Shown here one piece after another: positions 1-16,275 of a stretch of 38,033 bases of DNA (position 1 is its first letter; every line of letters starts with the position of its first letter). Source of the stretch: CAYWGR01 sp964458015 (GTDB lineage: Bacteria; Planctomycetota; Planctomycetia; Pirellulales; Thermoguttaceae); assembly GCA_964458015.1 (NCBI GenBank), contig CAYWGR010000031.1, positions 1-38,033 of the forward strand, in the 5' to 3' direction. The position numbers were made by a program, and so were the translations under genes. The notes under the pieces were generated by a model. It worked only from the letters and a program-made list of their open reading frames with translations. It searched no databases and was not told the DNA's origin.

Positions 1-2
1 CC

Positions 3-704
3 AACTGCCTGTGCCTAGGCGGCGAACTCAAGCTGGGCGATTTCGGCTTATTGACCGCAGCTAGCCTGACCGTTTCGCGTCTGGGCACGGTACGATACAT
101 GCCGCCCGACGGCCTTATGGACGCTCGGGCCGATGTTTACGCTGCCGGGCTGGTGATCTACGAAATGTTGACGGGCTTGCCCGTCGAACGATTTCCGAGT
201 CTTGGCGATTGCACGGCCCAAATCATAGCCAGTCCACAGCTTGCCGCTCTAAACCGGCTCGCCTTGCGCGTATGTGACCCAGATCCCAGCCGACGTTTTC
301 GTAATGCGAAAGAAATGCTGGCCTCACTGACCGACTCCCAAAAACCGCCGGCCCGGTTGCGTCGCACGGGATGGCTTGCCGCAACAGTGGCGCTGGCGAT
401 AGTCGCCATTTTGGTTCTCGCCGGAATGCGTCAAACCTCACCAGTCAGCGCAAATTTCGTCACCGAACCGTACGAGGCCACCGTCTATCTCGATGACGAG
501 TTGCTCTGCAATTCCGACGGCCTCCCCTATCGCACTCCCTGTACGATCCACGATATCCCGGCCGGCACGCATCACGTGGTTTTTCAGTGGGATGAAGAGA
601 GCGGCATTTCCGCTCCTCCACCGGGAATCGACGGCAAGGTGGACGCCGGCGCCATTGATTTTGCCAAAAATCGGCAGATCACCGTTCGACCAACAGCGAA
701 ATAA
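3..704 (+). CDS. Ser/Thr protein kinase, C-terminal part, with membrane segment and PEGA-like tail (5' end outside window)
   Basis: The reading frame is open from the left edge, so only the last 233 codons are visible. The first visible residue fits the Asn of the catalytic loop, followed ten or so residues later by DFG (residues 13-15). Next comes an activation segment reading GTVRYMPP, where many kinases have GTxxYMAPE, and the helix ADVYAAGLVIYEMLTG. These are hallmarks of Hanks-type kinases. A basic linker (residues about 112-121) leads to one hydrophobic segment (about 122-140) and then a small beta-rich domain with the PEGA-like pattern EATVYLDDE...TPCTIHDIPAG. The layout suggests a cytoplasmic kinase anchored in the membrane with a sensor or binding domain outside. 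The normal Glu of APE is replaced by Asp (PPDG). Whether the kinase is active cannot be judged without the lost N-lobe. Confidence 0.85.
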   Translation, partial: NCLCLGGELKLGDFGLLTAASLTVSRLGTVRYMPPDGLMDARADVYAAGLVIYEMLTGLPVERFPSLGDCTAQIIASPQLAALNRLALRVCDPDPSRRFRNAKEMLASLTDSQKPPARLRRTGWLAATVALAIVAILVLAGMRQTSPVSANFVTEPYEATVYLDDELLCNSDGLPYRTPCTIHDIPAGTHHVVFQWDEESGISAPPPGIDGKVDAGAIDFAKNRQITVRPTAK

Positions 705-718
705 AACCGCGGATAATC

Positions 719-779
719 GAAAGTGCCGCAAACCTGCAACCACGCAATTGCCGGCGGTCGTTGTCTCGCCGGCACTTTC
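719..779 (+). terminator. Overlapping hairpins between convergent genes
   Basis: Two mutually exclusive stems sit between the kinase gene and the converging gene that ends at 889. The outer stem pairs 719-728 with 770-779 (10 of 10 bases). The inner stem pairs 749-756 with 767-774 (8 of 8). They share bases 770-774, so only one can form at a time. No T-run follows, so this is a possible factor-assisted or bidirectional terminator by position only. Confidence 0.4.
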
Positions 780-888
780 ACTCTTATGTGGACCTATTTA
801 GCCGGAAAAAAAGAATCCGTTACCGTGAGTTCCGAATTCATGGATCACAAAAAGCAGGAGTTGGCAATCCCTGCGGATTGCACCGCTG

Positions 889-1320
889 CTAGCCGCCGGC
901 GGCGGGCGGCTTGATCTTGAAACTTTGCTTGAAGGCCACATCGAAATCGTAGATGTCTTCGAAATCCACCCGGGTGTCGGCGGGCGTTTTGCGCATTTGG
1001 CCGATGCGGATCAAGTTGAAGACGATCTCGCCGAAATCGCCGGTCTTGCGGATGCCCCAGTTGTTCAGCACCGTCTTGGCCATGTAGCCGTACTGTTCGA
1101 GCGCGTAGCGGCGGATGGCTTCGCAAAGTTCCTGGCCGGTAACGTGCCGTTCAGTGGCGGGCTCTTCCTCTTCGGAAACCGTTTCAACCGTGCTTTCGGC
1201 CCCCATCTCCAAAACATTCTGTGCGTAGTTCAAGGCCTCGAAGACGAAAACGTAAGCCTCGAACGTATAGCGGCGATCTTCGCGGAGAAGCTGAGCGATA
1301 GGATGAGAGGAGTCGAGCAT
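889..1320 (-). CDS. Verrucomicrobia/Planctomycetes-restricted small protein (TIGR04138 / Minf_1886-like)
   Basis: This is a 143-residue soluble protein. Its core (TGQELCEAIRRYALEQYGYMA, then VLNNWGI, then TGDFGEIVFNLI) matches my memory of the family annotated as Verrucomicrobia/Planctomycetes-restricted, TIGR04138, also called Minf_1886. The function of that family is unknown to me. There are no membrane segments. An acidic linker (EEEEP, near residue 53) separates the N-terminal helix region from the conserved core. The start lies 21 bp after the stop of the upstream PSP1 gene, so the two are probably co-transcribed. No clear Shine-Dalgarno sequence precedes the ATG. The family call is from recall, not a search. 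Confidence 0.75.
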   Translation of the reverse strand: MLDSSHPIAQLLREDRRYTFEAYVFVFEALNYAQNVLEMGAESTVETVSEEEEPATERHVTGQELCEAIRRYALEQYGYMAKTVLNNWGIRKTGDFGEIVFNLIRIGQMRKTPADTRVDFEDIYDFDVAFKQSFKIKPPAAGG

Positions 1321-1341
1321 CGGAACTGCAAAAAGTTTGGT

Positions 1342-2127
1342 TTAAGACTGTTTGTCGTCGGAATTTTCAGGAGGTACAACGTCGTCGGCCGGGGGCATTT
1401 TATCGCCGTTGTCGATCGGCAGCTCACCGCCGTTTTCGATCGGCACTTCGGCGGGCCTTTCCTCGCGGCCGGAACGGATCATCTGTTCGTAGGTTTCGTA
1501 TTCGTAACGCAGACAACACTTCAACCGCCCGCAACGCCCCGAAATCTTCGTGGGATCGAGCGTGGCTTTCTGAAGCTTCGCCATACGCATCGACACGGGC
1601 GGCATTTGCACCAGATGCGTGTTGCAGCATACCGGGCACCCGCAATCGCCGTAGTCGGCCAGCAATTTCGCTTCGTCCCGGACGCCGATCTGCCGCATCT
1701 CGATGCGCGTCTGAAATTCGCCGGCCAGCAGCCGGACCAACTCGCGGAAATCAACCCGGGTTTCAGCCAGATAATAAATCACGATCCGCTCGCCGCCGAA
1801 AATGTGTTCGGCATCGACCAATTGCATATTCAAGCCGAGCCGTTCGATATGCTGACGGCAAATCTCGATTTCCTGCCGGGTTTGCTGCTGCATCCGAACC
1901 ATTTCGTTGCGATCCTCGGGCGTCATCTCGCGAAGGATCTGCCCACCGCCTGGATCTTTTAGCCGGCCGAGAACCTCGGGCGTGGCCTCGCAAAGAACCT
2001 CGCCGACCTCCAGGCCGCGCTCGGTTCGGGCAATCACTAGCGCGTTACGCCGATATTCACGACCACCGACGGTCGTGAAGACCCCCAGGAAACGCATCGC
2101 GCCGTAACGTGCAACGTAGTCTGGCAT
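1342..2127 (-). CDS. PSP1 domain protein, RicT/YaaT-like
   Basis: The protein has 261 residues. The PSP1 core is recognisable: an N-terminal strand region with RTERGLEVGEVL, then IVIYYLAETRVDFRELVRLLAGEFQTRIEMRQIGVRDEAK, then the cysteine cluster DCGCPVCC and, after ISGRCGRLKCCLRYE, more cysteines. In Firmicutes the homologue RicT (YaaT) works in the Ric complex, which carries Fe-S clusters and affects RNA processing by RNase Y. Whether this protein does the same is inference. The tail after residue 225 is Pro/Asp/Glu-rich and looks disordered. It is the first gene of a likely two-gene unit with the TIGR04138-type protein. I see no strong ribosome binding site at the ATG. Confidence 0.85.
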   Translation of the reverse strand: MPDYVARYGAMRFLGVFTTVGGREYRRNALVIARTERGLEVGEVLCEATPEVLGRLKDPGGGQILREMTPEDRNEMVRMQQQTRQEIEICRQHIERLGLNMQLVDAEHIFGGERIVIYYLAETRVDFRELVRLLAGEFQTRIEMRQIGVRDEAKLLADYGDCGCPVCCNTHLVQMPPVSMRMAKLQKATLDPTKISGRCGRLKCCLRYEYETYEQMIRSGREERPAEVPIENGGELPIDNGDKMPPADDVVPPENSDDKQS

Positions 2128-2179
2128 TAGATAGGTCGTTTGAAATACAATAAAGGCAATCGTGGTCTCTGGAACCCCT

Positions 2180-2869
2180 CTATTTTACCCGATTCACCCG
2201 ACCACCGGAATACCTTTCCCGGAGATATCGCATGAGCACCTTGCGAGAGCGGCTGCCGGGCGATAAATGAAATCGGACGGGGATCGTCTCGCCGAATTCC
2301 CGCCACCAACAGCGGCCAAATTCGCTCGCCATCAGATCAAGCACGTTCCTGGTATCCCGCAACGCAACAGGCAGCAACGTCCGCAATCCCCCCGGCAATA
2401 GGCCCTGGAACCCGTAGCGAGGCCACGTGTAGTAGCCATTTTCGTCCCCGTTTCGACCGGCAACGGCTTCGATCCGATCAACGTCGAGCAGGGCGGCATT
2501 TCTCGCCTGTCGAAAAAACATCTGTAAACCGAGCCCCTGACGCCGCATGGATTTGAATCCGATGCGAAATCCATCGTTCAGCAACACGACGGCCGACTTG
2601 GTGCGATACACATAATAATAACCGCGTGCAGCCGAAGACGGCTCCAACAATTCCAGATACAGTCGGCTATCCGATGCACCGACTTCGACCCGAGCAACAT
2701 CCGACGCGCCGGCGAGTCCGGCATATTCATGGACATGAAGCTCGCGGCCGAATAGTTGTCGGGCAATGCGTTCAACGGCGCGTTGTTCGCCTAGCAAAAA
2801 GTCGACTTCCGCGCGGCTGCGGGCGCGCCACGGCCCGGCAGGCAATGCGACGCCTTGGGCCGAACCCAT
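2180..2869 (-). CDS. GNAT-fold-like hypothetical protein
   Basis: I do not recognise a named family. The stretch RRQGLGLQMFFRQARNAALLDVDRIEAVAGR followed by GYYTWPRYGF has the rhythm of a GNAT acetyltransferase: an acyl-CoA-binding turn, a helix, a beta strand, and the aromatic W-xR-xGF end. The C-terminal part (FGRCWWREFGETIPVRFHLSPGSRS) recalls hypothetical planctomycete proteins. A frame-open start lies at 2929, but it is a TTG with no ribosome binding site. The ATG at 2869 has GGAG six bases upstream, so I use it (229 residues). The gene ends about 50 bp before the start of the PSP1 gene and may share its transcript. Acetyltransferase activity is a guess from fold alone. Confidence 0.6.
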   Translation of the reverse strand: MGSAQGVALPAGPWRARSRAEVDFLLGEQRAVERIARQLFGRELHVHEYAGLAGASDVARVEVGASDSRLYLELLEPSSAARGYYYVYRTKSAVVLLNDGFRIGFKSMRRQGLGLQMFFRQARNAALLDVDRIEAVAGRNGDENGYYTWPRYGFQGLLPGGLRTLLPVALRDTRNVLDLMASEFGRCWWREFGETIPVRFHLSPGSRSRKVLMRYLRERYSGGRVNRVK

Positions 2870-2929
2870 CGCACACTCCGCAATCAGCCCCAAGCCATTG
2901 CCCGCTTCGGAAGAAACGCTTGAGACCAA

Positions 2930-3543
2930 TCAGCGTAGCAACGAGGTGTGACAGATGTTTGTCACTGGAACGCGCAGGCCATTACAAGATATTGGAAACG
3001 GCCCTGCATTTCGCGCGGTTAAGCCGATCGCCAAAACTTGCGGGCGTGAAACGATATTTCGCTTCACAACGCTTCTACTGACACCCAGGGCCGATCATTT
3101 TTTGTAAAACGTCACCAAAAAACGTCATTCTGAGCGAAGCGAAGAATCTCTCCGTGGTTTTATTGATGTTTGCTTGGATAATGAACAGGCCAGTCAACTT
3201 ATTTGGCCCAGTTTTCGGCCTTCCGATGGTCGGCCTCGGCTCATTAGCTATGCAAAGGTCATTAGGTAAACCATGACACGCTAACGAGATCCTTCGCTTC
3301 GCTCAGGATGACGGCCCTTTCATCGCACGAAAATTTCCCTGTCCAGCTTGAAAAACTGATTGGCCCTGAATTCGTCGCCATCTTGCTTCTTCATGCCCGA
3401 CATGGCAAACTATCACTGCTCAGGTAAATCATGTCGGATAGTACCGGGCGAAAAAGCTCCCGTTTACCGGGCTTCCCGCCGATCAACCTTCGGTCGGCGC
3501 CCGGCCTCCCAACTTCGCGAAACCATCAACCATATCGCCACCC
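2930..3543. other. Intergenic region with inverted-repeat element
   Basis: I see no credible gene in these roughly 600 bases. The notable content is the inverted-repeat element at 3123-3313, listed separately. The rest must contain the promoter of the creatininase-family gene, but I could not pick a convincing -35/-10 pair. Confidence 0.5.
3123..3313. repeat. 191-bp element bounded by 28-bp inverted repeats (MITE-like)
   Basis: The ends 3123-3150 and 3286-3313 are inverted copies of each other with 2 differences in 28 bases. The core of each is gagcgaagcgaag or its complement. I recall very similar GAGCGAAGCGAAG words as dispersed repeats in many environmental bacterial genomes. There is no open reading frame inside. 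The structure fits a small non-autonomous mobile element or a large cruciform. No target-site duplication is obvious. Confidence 0.6.
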
Positions 3544-4332
3544 ATGCAACCTTGGAAACTTGCGAATACGAATTACGGCTTGATGAAGCAACAGCAGTAC
3601 GAAGTGGCCGTGTTGCCATTGGGGGCTACGGAGCCGCACAATCTGCACTTGCCCTACGGCACCGACGCTTTTGAAGGCGATATCGTGGGCGAAAAAATCT
3701 GCGAAGAGGCCCATCGCCGCGGCGCCAAGGTCATCCTGCTGCCGACGATTCCCTACGGCACGGAAACCAACCAGTCGAAATTCCCTTTTTCGATGAACCT
3801 TTATCCCTCAACGCTCAAAGCGATTATCAGCGACTTAACCGAGTCGCTGGTGCGAACAGGCATCCGCAAAATCGTTCTTTTGAACAGTCATGGCGGAAAT
3901 GATTTGAAATGGGTGTTGCGCGAGTTGCACGGCTGCACGCCCGCCCAGTTGTTCCTTTGCAACTGGTACACCGTATGCAAAGACCTTTTCGGCGAGATCT
4001 TCGAACGGCCCGACGATCACGCGGGCGAAATGGAAACGTCGTTGGCGCTGGCGTATTTTCCAGAATTGGTGGCTCGCAACGAAGACGGCTCGCTCGCTGC
4101 CGATGAGGGCCTGACGGCCAAAACACGATTCGACGCAGTCAATCGCGGCTGGATCTCGATCACGCGCCCTTGGCACTTGCTGACGACCAATGCCGGCGCG
4201 GGCAATCCGCACGCCGCGACGGCGGACAAAGGCATCCGCCACATGGAGATAGTCGTGGATCGGCTTGCGCAGTTTCTGGTCGAGCTATCGGCCGCGGAAA
4301 TCGACGAACGATTTCCTTACGGAATGGATTAG
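3544..4332 (+). CDS. Creatininase-family metal-dependent amidohydrolase
   Basis: This 262-residue protein carries the metal-site pattern of the creatininase family: E30, H35 and D41 in GATEPHNLHLPYGTD, H116 in NSHGGND, and E162 in HAGEMETS. Family members hydrolyse cyclic or linear amides (creatinine, formamide derivatives of riboflavin or deazaflavin pathways) or process peptides, as MftE does. The sequence does not say which substrate is used here. The fold is cytoplasmic, with no signal peptide. The usual HGPHLP is replaced by HNLHLP, a variant in the loop near the active site. The ATG has no evident Shine-Dalgarno sequence. The gene stands alone on the plus strand and converges on the arginine decarboxylase unit. 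Confidence 0.88.
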   Translation: MQPWKLANTNYGLMKQQQYEVAVLPLGATEPHNLHLPYGTDAFEGDIVGEKICEEAHRRGAKVILLPTIPYGTETNQSKFPFSMNLYPSTLKAIISDLTESLVRTGIRKIVLLNSHGGNDLKWVLRELHGCTPAQLFLCNWYTVCKDLFGEIFERPDDHAGEMETSLALAYFPELVARNEDGSLAADEGLTAKTRFDAVNRGWISITRPWHLLTTNAGAGNPHAATADKGIRHMEIVVDRLAQFLVELSAAEIDERFPYGMD

Positions 4333-4428
4333 AACACGAAGACGGCGGCAGAGTAACCGCAGAGTCGCACACCCGGCACCAAAGTCAGCGTTGGTCGCGG
4401 AGCCTTGCCATTCTATCGAAATTTCCTA

Positions 4429-4629
4429 CTATCTCTTTCGTCGGTGCCAATCAATTGCGCAAAGCAATCCAACAATCGCCGCAATTGTAACTTTGATAGC
4501 ATTCCAGTATTGGTCTGTCTCCTGATGAGGAAAGTCTGTGGGCAACGCGATACTCAGTGGAAACAATGCTATTGTGTAGCCCACCAACCAAACGCAAATA
4601 AGAACAATTGTCTTCCGAGGCGTTATCAT
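4429..4629 (-). CDS. Small two-helix membrane protein
   Basis: This is a 66-residue hypothetical protein with two hydrophobic helices, about residues 7-26 and 41-58. A polar link lies between them and an Arg/Lys-rich tail (DWHRRKR) ends it. The frame stays open upstream to 4686, but that part overlaps the end of the arginine decarboxylase. The ATG at 4629, which lies 17 bp after that gene's stop, is more plausible. Purine-rich bases (GAAGG) lie directly against the ATG, which is too close for a standard ribosome site. I recognise no family. Its position suggests co-transcription with the decarboxylase. Confidence 0.45.
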   Translation of the reverse strand: MITPRKTIVLICVWLVGYTIALFPLSIALPTDFPHQETDQYWNAIKVTIAAIVGLLCAIDWHRRKR

Positions 4630-4646
4630 CCTTCGATGGTTCCACT

Positions 4647-5201
4647 CTAGAACACAAAAACCGCCGCAGAAACCACCGTTGTCCAAAGGCCGTCCTTATC
4701 GCCTTCGGCCGTTTGCACGCAAGCGCGCGTGTTAATGATCTTGCCCGACATATGATAGATCTCTTTCCGCTTATCGTAAGCGGTCTCGGGATCGAACTCG
4801 ATGCCCAAGGTTGTGGCGAGCATCGTGGCGGCCATGTCTTCCACAAGATCGCGCAGCCGGGGCTCGGTGATGCCGTAGTCGTGATGCTCGGAGATGTATC
4901 CGTATTGCTCGCCCTGTGCGGGAACAGCCAAACCAACGCCCGCCCCCACCATGCGCGAAGGTTCGTTGGTCGAAGCCTCGGCCAGAACCACATGAACGAT
5001 CTGGCCCGCGCGAAGTTTGTCCAGGCCTCGCGGTTTGGTGATCACTTTGCAATGCGGCGGGAAAATACTGGATACGCGAACGAGATTGAAGACCTCGATG
5101 CCCGCGTCACGCAGCGCCAGCTCGAAACTTTGCAGTTTTGTATGATGCTTGCCCACGCCCTTGGTGAAAAACACCGACTTCGGAACAAAGACTTCTCCCA
5201 T
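4647..5201 (-). CDS. pdaD: Pyruvoyl-dependent arginine decarboxylase
   Basis: The product converts arginine to agmatine, the first step of a polyamine route. The protein is made as a proenzyme that cuts itself at a Ser-Ser bond, turning the second serine into the pyruvoyl cofactor. The cut site is visible as FNLVRVSSIFPP, between S44 and S45 in my numbering. Other family features are the N-terminal VFFTKGVG, the GLAVPAQGEQYGYISEHHDYG stretch and the C-terminal GLWTTVVSAAVF. I take the ATG at 5201 as start (184 residues). It has AGGAG eight bases upstream, while the ATG at 5228 and the TTG at 5249 lack such a site. No other polyamine gene is in the window. Archaea and a scattered set of bacteria use this enzyme instead of the PLP-dependent one. 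Confidence 0.9.
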   Translation of the reverse strand: MGEVFVPKSVFFTKGVGKHHTKLQSFELALRDAGIEVFNLVRVSSIFPPHCKVITKPRGLDKLRAGQIVHVVLAEASTNEPSRMVGAGVGLAVPAQGEQYGYISEHHDYGITEPRLRDLVEDMAATMLATTLGIEFDPETAYDKRKEIYHMSGKIINTRACVQTAEGDKDGLWTTVVSAAVFVF

Positions 5202-5622
5202 GGCGATCTTCTCCTGGGCATTATTCATAAAACGGTATTGCAACGCCACGCATCACATGAAGACACTAAGAAACACGCAACTCATCGTTACAATACTACG
5301 TCGAACATTGATAAAGTATAGGCCAGACGGCTCGGCGTTCGAGAATCTTGATGTTTTCGCCAAATCGAATTCAACCCCGCGCGCCGCAAGGCATGATTCT
5401 CTTGGGGGAACACATGCTACTTTTCCGCAATGTGAAAGAGCAGCTAGAAATTTCCAACCATGTCCTTCCCTAGAATGCGATAACGTAACGCATTCCCCCC
5501 CTTTTCGCAAGGGTTTCCAGCCTGTTGCGATTCAAGTTGCGCGTCACCACATGCTGGCGGAAGATCGGAAAAGCCTTGCTGCAACCGCGAAGTGAAAACG
5601 TGGCTTGGCAACGCAAACCGCG
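5202..5622. other. Intergenic region upstream of pdaD
   Basis: About 420 bases with no gene I can support. Short open frames here have no ribosome sites and no recognisable composition. A TATACT sequence on the minus strand (5315-5320) could be a -10 element for pdaD, but no matching -35 is visible. Confidence 0.4.
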
Positions 5623-5664
5623 CAAAAAAAACACCGTGCCGGCAAGGGGGGGCTGCCGGCACGG
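5623..5664 (-). terminator. Rho-independent terminator of the rpsL-rpsG transcript
   Basis: On the minus strand, 5654-5664 and 5634-5644 form an 11-bp perfect GC-rich stem with a 9-base loop, followed after two bases by a run of eight T (complement of the A-run at 5624-5631). It begins 25 bp past the rpsG stop. This is the clearest intrinsic terminator in the window. Confidence 0.9.
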
Positions 5665-5688
5665 CATTAAAAATATCTTCTAATGTTA

Positions 5689-6159
5689 CTACCAAGCGAA
5701 ATGCGCAAACGCCTTGTTGGCTTCGGCCATGCGGTGGACGTTCTCGCGTTTGGTCATCGCCGCGCCTTCGCGGTTGTACGCGGCCAAAAGCTCGGCGGCC
5801 AACTTCTCACTGGTCGGACGGCCTTTCTTTTCGCGAACCGATCCCAAAATCCAGCGAATCGCCAAGGATTGCTGCCGGGTGCGGCTCACTTGCATCGGCA
5901 CCTGGTAGGAAGCACCGCCGACGCGCTTCGACCGAACTTCAATGTTCGGCTTGACGTTTTCCAACGCCTGCGTGAACACATTGATCGGCTCAGTGTCCTT
6001 GACCTTCTCGCGCAGAATCTCGAGGGCGTCGTAGAAGACGTTCTCGGCAACGCTCTTCTTGCCGTCCCACATCAGACAGTTGGTAAACTTGCTCGCCAGG
6101 ATCGACCCGTATTTCGGATCACCTCGAAGCGTTTTCTTGCTGGCAGTTAAACGACCCAT
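5689..6159 (-). CDS. rpsG: 30S ribosomal protein S7
   Basis: The protein is full length at 156 residues. It shows the S7 signature at the N-terminus (DPKYGSILASKFTNCLMWDGKK), the central NVKPNIEVRSKRVGGASYQVPMQV and the C-terminal NREGAAMTKRENVHRMAEANKAF. S7 nucleates assembly of the 30S head by binding the 3' domain of 16S rRNA and lies near the exit-site tRNA. It follows rpsL after a 112-bp gap filled by a heptamer repeat. The strong terminator just downstream ends the unit, so fusA, the usual next gene of the str operon, is not here. There is no clear Shine-Dalgarno sequence before the ATG. Confidence 0.98.
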   Translation of the reverse strand: MGRLTASKKTLRGDPKYGSILASKFTNCLMWDGKKSVAENVFYDALEILREKVKDTEPINVFTQALENVKPNIEVRSKRVGGASYQVPMQVSRTRQQSLAIRWILGSVREKKGRPTSEKLAAELLAAYNREGAAMTKRENVHRMAEANKAFAHFAW

Positions 6160-6165
6160 AGTAAA

Positions 6166-6271
6166 ATTGGGAATTGGGGATTGGGGATATGTAGATTGGA
6201 ATCAAAGAGATTGCGGACCAGAGACTTGGGACGATTATACTGCTAATCCCCAAACTCTAATCACTAATCCC

Positions 6272-6277
<6 letters not shown>
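6166..6277. repeat. 7-bp-periodic array between rpsL and rpsG
   Basis: The left half (6166-6200) reads as variants of ATTGGGG in 7-base steps. The right half (6243-6277) reads as CTAATCC, CCAAACT, CTAATCA, CTAATCC, CTTAACT, roughly the complement. The two halves start 77 bases (11 x 7) apart. The right half runs over the rpsL stop codon. Confidence 0.75.
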
Positions 6278-6643
<366 letters not shown>

Positions 6644-6662
6644 GAATCCCTCTAATTACAGC

Positions 6663-6678
6663 TTCTCGATGGCGAGAA
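6663..6678 (-). promoter_or_regulatory. Hairpin in the rpsL 5' leader
   Basis: A 6-bp perfect stem (6663-6668 with 6673-6678) with a 4-base loop lies between the predicted promoter and the rpsL ATG, ending about 20 bases before the start. It could influence translation or be a ribosomal-protein autoregulation site. That role is inference only. Confidence 0.35.
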
Positions 6679-6684
6679 TCCTCT

Positions 6685-6713
6685 ATTTTGCCGATTCTGG
6701 TTATTTCTGTCAA
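6685..6713 (-). promoter_or_regulatory. Predicted sigma-70 promoter for rpsL-rpsG
   Basis: On the minus strand there is a perfect TTGACA (6708-6713), a 17-base spacer, and CAAAAT (6685-6690; 4 of 6 to TATAAT). It lies in the 154-bp gap between the hydrolase stop and rpsL. If used, it lets the two ribosomal genes be transcribed apart from the hydrolase and rpoBC. Confidence 0.6.
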
Positions 6714-6797
6714 TGGGGCCTCGATGGCCCTCGACCGCTGCTCTGCATTTAGCCGCAACCCCTTGCAATACTTAAGGTTGCAACATTTCACACCCTG

Positions 6798-8012
6798 TTA
6801 TCGCGGCAATTCCGCGTGTTCGCTGCTCGTTACTTGTTCCTGGTTGTCGATCAGGTTGAAGTAGTAGGTCGTGGTTCCTGGAGGCAATTCCGCCGATATC
6901 TTGCCGGTCTTCGCGTCCACGGGAACCGCCACGGACTCCCATTTTCGGTCCTGCCAGCGCCCGGTGTCCTTCGTGTAATTCAACTCCGCCTTCACGACAA
7001 GCGATCCCACGGGAAAGGTGGCCCAGGCGATTCGTCCGTCGCGGCCGGTCTGTTCGATGGGCGTTAAGCCGGCCCCTCGATGGAGTATCGACTCGGCAAA
7101 GGCATGAATTTCTTTCGGATTTTCCCCAGCCCCGCCGTGGCCGTGCGGCATTCGCAGCCGTACGCACAAGGTATGTGGAGGCTTCGGAAGCCGATACGAT
7201 TTTTGGAGGGAGTCCATCGGATAAGCGAAATCGTTGGTGCCGGTAACCCAAAGCATGGGCATTTTTGCACTAGCCAGATAAACCGACGGATCCCAAAGTT
7301 TCAACCATTTGGCAGCCTTCTCGGGCCCTAGGGTTCGCAACTCCGCATCGCGCCACACCGAGTTATCCCCTAAAAATCCGCATCCATAAACCGGCGCGGC
7401 AAATTGGAATCGCGAGTCCACGCCGGCCGTGATGCAGGTCAGGTATCCGCCCCACGAAATGCCGGTGATGCCGGTCTTTTCGGCATCCACTTGAGGCCGT
7501 GATCGGATCAACGAATGGGCCAAGACGGCATCGGCCACCGCGTGGTAGGTCCATTGGTCTTCGACCGGCTGATCCAATTGATCGAAGCCGCCCCAGCCGG
7601 CCGGACCACCGGCGTCATGCCGCTTCCAGGCGCCGTATTTTCCAAGGGGTACGCAGCCGCACGTGTCCATGGCGATGGCCGCATAGCCGCGAGAGTTCCA
7701 CAGGCGCACCCATGCATCGAACGCCGTGCCGCCGCCGCCATGAACCAACACCATGGCCGGGGCTTTTTTGCCCGGTTCCAACTTCGGCAGGCCCAGATAT
7801 GCAAAAACTCGCGTCGGCTTGCCGTGCCAGGGCAAACCGTCGTAGAAGATTGCTTTGATGTCGCCTTTGTCTTGCGCGGCATCGTAAACAAATTTCGGCG
7901 CTGCCGAGAGCTTGACGAGATCCCACGGAACGGCCTTGTTTTCGGCCGCGCCGAGATTTCCGGCAAGGACGAGCAGTAGGGCATACACAAAGATGACGTG
8001 CCTGCTTCTCAT
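6798..8012 (-). CDS. Secreted alpha/beta hydrolase (dienelactone hydrolase / acetyl-xylan-esterase-like)
   Basis: The protein has 404 residues. A signal peptide (about residues 1-22, hydrophobic VIFVYALLLVLAG) directs it out of the cytoplasm. The fold markers are the oxyanion loop LVHGGGGTAFDAW (90-102), the nucleophile elbow GISWGG with Ser186, an acid candidate Asp261 (VTGTNDFAYP) and a catalytic His at 290 or 292 (MPHGHGG). A beta-rich domain of about 90 residues follows. Such proteins hydrolyse ester or related bonds in polysaccharides or small molecules, and the substrate is not readable here. The start lies 11 bp after the rpoC stop, so it is almost certainly in the rpoBC transcript, an odd place for a secreted enzyme. 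AAGG lies nine bases before the ATG. Confidence 0.85.
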   Translation of the reverse strand: MRSRHVIFVYALLLVLAGNLGAAENKAVPWDLVKLSAAPKFVYDAAQDKGDIKAIFYDGLPWHGKPTRVFAYLGLPKLEPGKKAPAMVLVHGGGGTAFDAWVRLWNSRGYAAIAMDTCGCVPLGKYGAWKRHDAGGPAGWGGFDQLDQPVEDQWTYHAVADAVLAHSLIRSRPQVDAEKTGITGISWGGYLTCITAGVDSRFQFAAPVYGCGFLGDNSVWRDAELRTLGPEKAAKWLKLWDPSVYLASAKMPMLWVTGTNDFAYPMDSLQKSYRLPKPPHTLCVRLRMPHGHGGAGENPKEIHAFAESILHRGAGLTPIEQTGRDGRIAWATFPVGSLVVKAELNYTKDTGRWQDRKWESVAVPVDAKTGKISAELPPGTTTYYFNLIDNQEQVTSSEHAELPR

Positions 8013-8023
8013 ACCATGATGCC

Positions 8024-12472
<4,449 letters not shown>

Positions 12473-12481
12473 GGGAACACT

Positions 12482-12560
12482 CCTAGAGTTAGAGGCTAGG
12501 GGCTAGAGGCTAGAGACTGGAAAAAACACTCCAGCCCCTAGTCTCTAGCCCCTGTTCCCT
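12482..12560. repeat. 7-bp-periodic inverted array between rpoB and rpoC
   Basis: Left half: five 7-base units at 12482-12516, three of them CTAGGGG, CTAGAGG and CTAGAGA. Right half: AGCCCCT, AGTCTCT, AGCCCCT, GTTCCCT (12533-12560). The halves are nearly complementary (19 of 22 over the best part) around a short A-rich loop, so the RNA could form a long hairpin. Confidence 0.85.
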
Positions 12561-12561
12561 C

Positions 12562-16275
<3,714 letters not shown>

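Noticed and set aside
4333..4370. Short GCAGAG and ACACGAAG words after the creatininase gene
   Set aside because: They resemble dispersed repeat words but show no consistent period and are too short to call a repeat.
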